Origin: Planctomycetota bacterium
GTDB taxonomy: Bacteria; Planctomycetota; UBA1135; GCA-002686595
NCBI GenBank assembly: GCA_016872795.1
Contig: VGYZ01000003.1
Location: 31,027-95,026 of the forward strand
Length of the DNA stretch: 64,000 bases
Direction of reading: 5' to 3'
In this document: piece by piece, positions 56,974 through 64,000 of the stretch
How the letters are laid out: each line of letters starts with the position of its first letter
Numbering within the stretch: the first letter of the stretch is position 1
The notes under the pieces: generated by a model
Told to the model about the DNA's origin: nothing
The model's database searches: none
What the model saw: the letters and a program-made list of their open reading frames with translations, nothing else
Translations under genes and position numbers: made by a program

Positions 56974-57793
56974 AGCGGTCGGAAAGCTTGGCGAGCAGCT
57001 CGGCGAGCGCGAAGCCCAAGCCGAGCGCCACTGCTGCGACCCACGGCCACGGCCACGGCGTGTCGCTGTACAGCGATGTGTGGTGCGTGCTCAGCATCAA
57101 GAGCAGCACGGAGAGCGCCATGGCGGCGTTGTGGCGCTGGCGCTGGCGCGAGAGAGCGAGGGCGGCTGCGTCGGGCTGCTCGCCCGAGGCCAGCGCGAGG
57201 AGCGCGGCGCGCTCGGCGGGCCAGATCCGCAGCCATGCATTCGCGGCCATGGCCGTCGCGAGGTAGGTCGCGATGTGCACGAACACCGCGCGGTTCGAGA
57301 AGCCCGACTCGCTCTCCAGCACGCACGAGAGCCCGATGGCGAGGGCGAACCACAGCGGGAGGCCCAGCCAGAGCGAGAGCGCGCCGCGCAGGAAGCGCAC
57401 GCACAGCTCGTAGATGGGGAAGGCGGCGATCAGCGCGAGAAATCCGGGGATCCACGCCCGCGAGGTCGGCCGTCCGTCGGACTGCAGGAGGCGCTGCAAG
57501 TCGCTTGGGTCGAGCTCGGCCGCGTCGAGCAAGAGCGCCCCGCGGTAGTAGACGAGGAACAGCAGCGCGAAGCCGAGCATCCATGTGAACGCCGCGCCCC
57601 AGCGCAGCCAACCGAGCAGCGCCGGATAGGTCGCGAGCGCGGTACGCCGCCGAGCGGAGGCATCGGAGGAACGCTCGACCGCACGCCGCACGCTGCCGAA
57701 GGCGAAGGCCGAGCCGATCCACAGGGCCGAGGCGCCGACATGCAACCAGCGCAGCGTCGCCTGCAGCAAGTCCTGAGCGGTGTAAGCGTCCAT
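56960..57793 (-). CDS. PuuD-like multi-pass membrane protein
   Basis: The 277-residue protein has about seven membrane helices: LRWLHVGASALWIGSAFAFG, FTWMLGFALLFLVYYRGALL, LWLGLPLWFALAIGLSCVLE, HIATYLATAMAANAWLRIWP and ALSVLLLMLSTHHTSLYSDT. The layout and the RQRHN...LMLSTHH pattern resemble the membrane part of urate hydroxylase PuuD-type proteins, without a cytochrome c domain. A role in oxidising urate is not supported by any neighbour. GAAGG precedes the ATG. Confidence 0.6.
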   Translation of the reverse strand: MDAYTAQDLLQATLRWLHVGASALWIGSAFAFGSVRRAVERSSDASARRRTALATYPALLGWLRWGAAFTWMLGFALLFLVYYRGALLLDAAELDPSDLQRLLQSDGRPTSRAWIPGFLALIAAFPIYELCVRFLRGALSLWLGLPLWFALAIGLSCVLESESGFSNRAVFVHIATYLATAMAANAWLRIWPAERAALLALASGEQPDAAALALSRQRQRHNAAMALSVLLLMLSTHHTSLYSDTPWPWPWVAAVALGLGFALAELLAKLSDRFSVE

Positions 57794-57850
57794 CCTTCGC
57801 TGCTGCCGACTATCTCTCCGGCGTGGCGATGCGTCAAACGCGCCTTCGCT

Positions 57851-58618
57851 TCAGGGAGTCGGAACGCGCAGGCCGAGCCGAGCCTCGACGCCATGTTCGT
57901 CGCCGACGGTCACATAGAACGAGAAGCGCCCGAGCCATTCGTGAATCAGCTCGATGTCGTAGACGCCTGGGACGAGGCCCGTGAGCTCGAATGTGCCGTC
58001 TTCACCGCTGAGCGCGTGCTGCGGCGTGTCGACGACATGCACGATGGCCTGCATCCACGGATGGGTGTCGCAGCGCACGGGAATGGAGTTCTCCGCTCTC
58101 TCGAACACCAGCTGCTGGCCCATCGCGCCGGGGGCGACGGAACGGTTCGAGCTCTCGTTGCGCCTCGAACGCACATTGACATTGTGGACGAGCGGGTCGG
58201 AGTTGCGCAGGGAGAGCGGCTGACCGGCCTGCACGACGACCACATGCGGCTCGAACACGCAGCCTTTCTGGTCGAGGACCGCCGGCTCGGTCGGCACCGG
58301 GGCGTCTGCGGCCGCAGGGCCGGACTTCACGCGCAGCAGGACATTGGCGATGCGTGCGTCCTTCACGAGCAGGCGCTCGGACGGAGCCGATGCCCGGAGG
58401 ATTCCGCAGCCCTCGCTCGCCCCGAGTTCTAGGGGCGCAATGGTGGGAGCTTCGCCGATCAGGTGGACATGACCACGCATCGTCTTGGCCGGAATGCTGT
58501 CCGAGTCGGCGACCACGAACACGGTCGAAGTTGAGGGATTCGGCGTCGAATCGGACGCAGCCTCGCTCCCGCAGGAAACAAGGCCGAGCGCGAGCGCAAG
58601 GAAAGCGCGGATGCTCAC
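57851..58618 (-). CDS. cupredoxin-like lipoprotein
   Basis: The 255-residue protein has a lipobox (LALALGLVSCGSE) and a plastocyanin/methylamine-utilisation type beta-sandwich. HVVVVQAGQPLSLRNSDPLV with HNVNV gives one copper His, and VRCDTHPWMQAIV gives Cys-x-x-His-x-x-Met, a full type 1 copper set. GTFELTGLVPGVYDIELIHE looks like a carboxypeptidase-regulatory-like fold. It probably carries electrons in the periplasm; no partner is adjacent. It overlaps the upstream RNase gene by four bases. Confidence 0.78.
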   Translation of the reverse strand: MSIRAFLALALGLVSCGSEAASDSTPNPSTSTVFVVADSDSIPAKTMRGHVHLIGEAPTIAPLELGASEGCGILRASAPSERLLVKDARIANVLLRVKSGPAAADAPVPTEPAVLDQKGCVFEPHVVVVQAGQPLSLRNSDPLVHNVNVRSRRNESSNRSVAPGAMGQQLVFERAENSIPVRCDTHPWMQAIVHVVDTPQHALSGEDGTFELTGLVPGVYDIELIHEWLGRFSFYVTVGDEHGVEARLGLRVPTP

Positions 58619-60360
58619 GCCAGTTCCAGCAGGATCTGCAGGCGCAGGAAATCGACGTCCTTAAGCCGCACGGCGACCGGATGCCCCTCTGTGAACGACA
58701 GGAACGCGCGCCCGCGCTTGATGTTGATCGTCGGGCCCTTGACCTCCACCTTCTCGCCGATCAGGCGCGCCGGCAAGAAGCCCGTGACATTGAAGTCTGA
58801 GAGAAACACCTCGATGCCCGGTGGCGAAACGCGATGCACGCGCGCCTTGAGCTTCTCGCCGATGTGCGGGTGCATCAACTGGCAGACCTTGAGGTCCCCC
58901 ACCGCGTACGAGCACATCTCCGCCACCTCGGCCTGCGCCGAGCTGTGCGCCGCGACGGCGTTGAGGTCGTCGAGCAGCTCCAGCGTCTTCAGCTCGCGCG
59001 CCGTCTCCTCGGGACGGTTCTCCAGGGCCCACAACCAGCGGTGCACCATCAGGTCGGGGTAGCGGCGGATCGGCGAGGTGAAGTGCAGGTAGGCCTTGCG
59101 CGCGAGGCCGAAGTGACCGGCGATGTCCTCGTGGTCGTGCACCTCGTACACGGCGCGCTCGATCAGGCCCATGATGCGCTGGATGAGCGCCTCCGCGTTC
59201 GGCTTCTTGCGCGCCGAACGGATCAGGCGGCCGATGTCGCGGCCGGTGAGTCGCTCCTTCGTCGGAATGCGCAGGCCGTGCTCCTCGAGCTGCTTGGCGA
59301 CGGCCTCGATCTCCTCCGCGCTCTTCTCCTTGTGCACGCGGTAGATCGTCGGAAGCCCGCGCTCGCGGAACAGATCGCCCACGGCCTGGTTCGCGGCCAG
59401 CGCAGTCTCCTCGATCAGCGCCATCGAGAAGTAGCGCGGATAGTCGACCACGGCCGTCACTTCGCCCCGCGCGTCGAACTGGAACTTGCGCTCGCGCGAC
59501 TGCATGCGCATCGAGCCCTTGGCGTCGCGCAACTGCTGCTGGCGCACGGTCCACTTGCGGAAGTGCTCGAGCGGCTCGCGCAGGTGCGCGATCGCGCGCG
59601 ACTCGTCGGTGTCCTTGCCATCGAGCAGCTCCTGCACGACGCGATATGTGTTGCGCTTCACGCTGCGAATCACGCTCTTCGCGATCCGCGAGGAAGTGCG
59701 CTTGCCCGCGGCGTCGAACACCATGAATACCGAGTACGCGAGGCGGTCGCGTGCTTCGACGAGCGAGCACAGGTGGTTGGAAAGTTCCTCGGGGAGCATC
59801 GGAACCACCTGATCGGGCAGGTAGATGCTCGTGGCGCGCGCGAGCGCCTCGGCGTCGAGTGAAGTTTCCGGGCGCACATAGTGCGCGACATCCGCGATGT
59901 GCACGCCGACCTCGTAGGCGCCGTGCGCGAGCACCTCGATCGAGATCGCGTCGTCGAAGTCCTTCGCGTCGTCCCCGTCGATGGTGAAGATGCAGCGCTC
60001 GCGCAGGTCGAGGCGACCGCGCTTGTCCTCCTCGGTGGGATCCTGCGGGAGGTGTTCGACCTCGCGCCGCACATCCTCGGGGAACACCGTTCGCACGCGG
60101 AACGAGCCGAGGATCAGCATCTCCTCGGACTCCACATCGGCGTAGACCTTCGGACCGTGCGCCATGGCCTCGAAGGCCAGCGGGCGGCGCGCGATGCGCT
60201 CGCGTGCCTGCGCCTCGGCGATGTCGTCGATCTTGCGCTCGGGCCCGAAGTCGCTGATGAACTTGAACTTCGGCTGCGGCTCGGCGGCCTCCGGCGCTGG
60301 ACCCCCGCGCAACTTCGCGAGGTCCTTGAAGCTGTTGAGTTTCTTCTTCTCGTCACTCAT
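58615..60360 (-). CDS. RNase II/R-family exoribonuclease without cold-shock domains
   Basis: The 581-residue enzyme has a complete RNB catalytic domain: CIFTIDGDDAKDFDDAISIE (metal-binding Asp set), VGVHIADVAHYVRPETSLDA, LPEELSNHLCSLVEARDRLA, EETALAANQAVGDLF and LHFTSPIRRYPDLMVHRWLW. A C-terminal S1-like domain follows (KLKARVHRVSPPGIEVFLSD). The two N-terminal cold-shock OB domains of RNase R/II are replaced by a short charged segment. It degrades RNA 3'-5'. ATGA overlaps link it to the genes on both sides. Confidence 0.88.
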   Translation of the reverse strand: MSDEKKKLNSFKDLAKLRGGPAPEAAEPQPKFKFISDFGPERKIDDIAEAQARERIARRPLAFEAMAHGPKVYADVESEEMLILGSFRVRTVFPEDVRREVEHLPQDPTEEDKRGRLDLRERCIFTIDGDDAKDFDDAISIEVLAHGAYEVGVHIADVAHYVRPETSLDAEALARATSIYLPDQVVPMLPEELSNHLCSLVEARDRLAYSVFMVFDAAGKRTSSRIAKSVIRSVKRNTYRVVQELLDGKDTDESRAIAHLREPLEHFRKWTVRQQQLRDAKGSMRMQSRERKFQFDARGEVTAVVDYPRYFSMALIEETALAANQAVGDLFRERGLPTIYRVHKEKSAEEIEAVAKQLEEHGLRIPTKERLTGRDIGRLIRSARKKPNAEALIQRIMGLIERAVYEVHDHEDIAGHFGLARKAYLHFTSPIRRYPDLMVHRWLWALENRPEETARELKTLELLDDLNAVAAHSSAQAEVAEMCSYAVGDLKVCQLMHPHIGEKLKARVHRVSPPGIEVFLSDFNVTGFLPARLIGEKVEVKGPTINIKRGRAFLSFTEGHPVAVRLKDVDFLRLQILLELA

Positions 60361-61613
60361 GGGCGCGCGGTCCGTCGCTCACGCCACTGGACCAGGAGCG
60401 CAGCCGCGAGAAGCACGAGCAGCGGGTCGAGCGGGAAGCGATAGCGTTCGGAGACACATGTCACATAGTACGGCGAGCCGAAGCACAGCAGCGAGGCGAC
60501 CAACAGGATGCGCATGTCGCGCGTGAGTCGCAGGCCGCCGAGAGCGATGATCCCGAGGGCTCCGACGAGCGCGTAGCTCACGAACTTGATCCAGCTTGAG
60601 GGATCCCGTGCGGCGCTCTTGCCCGCACTCGTGCGCGGATCGAGCGGCGGAGGCTCTCCGATCCAGAACTGCGACGAGCGTCGGATGGAAAGCTCGAGAA
60701 ATTGCGCCGGGTGCGCGCGAATCCACGCCAGCGCGCGCCGCGCATTCGCCGCGCAGTACTCGGCCTCTCCGCTGCGCAGGTAGAGGTAGAGCTCGGCCTC
60801 GACATGCGAGGGATGGTACTTGAACGGCTCGGGATACCCCGTGGCGCGATCGTGGTTGCCGATGCGCAGCTCGACACCGAGGTTGGGGCGCAGGCTGAAG
60901 TTTCCGACCGAGAGCGCGTTGCGGAGCATCCACGGAAGCGTGACCGCACTCGCGCAGGCGAGGAACAGCGCCGCTCCGCGCAGGCCGGAGCGACATCCGA
61001 TGAACCAGGCGAAGGCAGGTGCAAGGCTCACGGGAGCAGGGTTCAAGAACAGCAGGCCGCCGTAGCCGAGTCCCGCTGTTGCGACGGAAGCGCTCGACGG
61101 AGTCGAGCGCAGCACCAGCGAGAACACGAGCGTCAGCGCGAGCGCGACGAGCGTCGTGTCCCAGATCACCTGCGCCGAGTTGGCCAGCGCGATCGGATAG
61201 AGCGCGAAGAGCCAGCCGGCGAGGCGACCCGCGCGTGCGTGACCGATGTCACCGCCGAGTCGCACGAGCGCGACGGCGGTCCCGGCCGAGGCGAGCGCAT
61301 GGAGGACTGCGACGATCCACGCCGTCGTGGGTGTGACGCCGCCGCCGAGCTTCATCGCGAACGCGAGCAACAGCGGGTACGGCGGAGTGAGCCACGCAGT
61401 CACACCCGTGCCATGTCCCCACGGGTCTGCGAAGCCGCGGCCGTCGAGCAACGCTTGCGCGATGCACGCCGGCTCGTGCCCCCACTGCCACGGCGTCGTG
61501 CCGGGCGCGAGGAAGGTTGCGTGCAACCCGACGGTCGCCGCGAGGCGCAGCGCGAACGCCGCCGCGAACAGCGTCAGGAGCTTCCGACGGATCGCACTGG
61601 ATGGCGTACTCAC
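60357..61613 (-). CDS. ArnT/PMT-like membrane glycosyltransferase (GT39/GT83 type)
   Basis: The 418-residue protein has about 9-10 membrane helices. The first periplasmic loop contains CIAQALLDGRGFADPWGHGT and TAWLTPPYPLLLAFAMKLGG, the acidic-loop region of lipid-linked sugar transferases. A long loop (LRPNLGVELRIGNHDRATGY, FKYHPSHVEAELYLYLRSGE) and a final YVTCVSERYRFPLDPLLVLL complete the pattern. It uses polyprenyl-phosphate sugars; the target is unknown. It overlaps the RNase start by four bases. Confidence 0.75.
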   Translation of the reverse strand: MSTPSSAIRRKLLTLFAAAFALRLAATVGLHATFLAPGTTPWQWGHEPACIAQALLDGRGFADPWGHGTGVTAWLTPPYPLLLAFAMKLGGGVTPTTAWIVAVLHALASAGTAVALVRLGGDIGHARAGRLAGWLFALYPIALANSAQVIWDTTLVALALTLVFSLVLRSTPSSASVATAGLGYGGLLFLNPAPVSLAPAFAWFIGCRSGLRGAALFLACASAVTLPWMLRNALSVGNFSLRPNLGVELRIGNHDRATGYPEPFKYHPSHVEAELYLYLRSGEAEYCAANARRALAWIRAHPAQFLELSIRRSSQFWIGEPPPLDPRTSAGKSAARDPSSWIKFVSYALVGALGIIALGGLRLTRDMRILLVASLLCFGSPYYVTCVSERYRFPLDPLLVLLAAALLVQWRERRTARP

Positions 61614-61617
61614 AGGC

Positions 61618-64000
<2,383 letters not shown>

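Noticed and set aside
56960-57793. Functional urate hydroxylase (puuD)
   Set aside because: Only the membrane topology and a short motif match. There is no cytochrome domain and no purine or urate catabolism gene nearby.

Overview
The window is GC-rich (roughly 68-70 % by eye), gene-dense bacterial chromosome with no plasmid, phage, IS or CRISPR signature. Two large FG-GAP/ASPIC-UnbV lipoprotein loci, a DWG-type Ser/Thr kinase, many TPR proteins, small lipoproteins and frequent GTG starts point to a Planctomycetota-like organism. Myxococcota or another environmental high-GC phylum is a weaker alternative. No 16S rRNA is present to settle this.

Layout. 1-1.8 kb: the end of an exopolysaccharide cluster (partial GT4 glycosyltransferase, polyprenyl glycosylphosphotransferase). 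1.9-4.4 kb: a nucleosidase divergent from a short-chain epimerase, then a broken di-heme peroxidase-like remnant. 4.5-20.5 kb: a long co-directional minus-strand block with a B12-binding radical SAM enzyme, pheT, pheS, rplT, rpmI, infC, aspS and a full F1Fo ATP synthase set (atpZ, atpI-like, atpB, E, F, H, A, G, D, C). 20.9-28 kb: ndk, RqcH/NFACT, a TPR lipoprotein, an ECF sigma / anti-sigma / PDZ cluster and accA. 28.1-34.2 kb: purL-purQ, a lipoprotein, fur and purD. 34.4-40.9 kb: tRNA-Pro and tRNA-Arg, a giant FG-GAP/ASPIC/thioredoxin/TPR protein interrupted by one in-frame TGA, a decayed response regulator, a GT2-TPR protein, a zinc-ribbon miniprotein and a kinase. 41-45.7 kb: a ClC channel, the collapsed remains of an RND efflux operon and two lipoproteins. 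45.9-54 kb: tRNA-Arg(TCG) and a complete-looking reductive pyrimidine catabolism operon (transporter, aminotransferase, methylmalonate-semialdehyde dehydrogenase, dihydropyrimidinase, beta-ureidopropionase, dihydropyrimidine dehydrogenase). 54.1-61.6 kb: a TPR/FG-GAP pair, a PuuD-like membrane protein, a cupredoxin lipoprotein, an RNase R-type exonuclease and a membrane glycosyltransferase. The right edge is a partial leuS.

Four observations stand out. (1) The palindrome ACGT is strongly depleted and replaced by ATGT or ACAT through synonymous codons, which suggests methylation or restriction pressure. The depletion is absent in the first 1.8 kb. (2) The giant FG-GAP protein has an in-frame TGA followed at the right distance by a hairpin with a GGUC loop, like a bacterial SECIS, so it is a candidate selenoprotein. 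(3) An RND efflux operon has shrunk to about 1.6 kb with its gene order preserved. (4) Several genes carry a TAGRCT/TATGCT-like -10 box so close to the start codon that near-leaderless mRNAs are implied.
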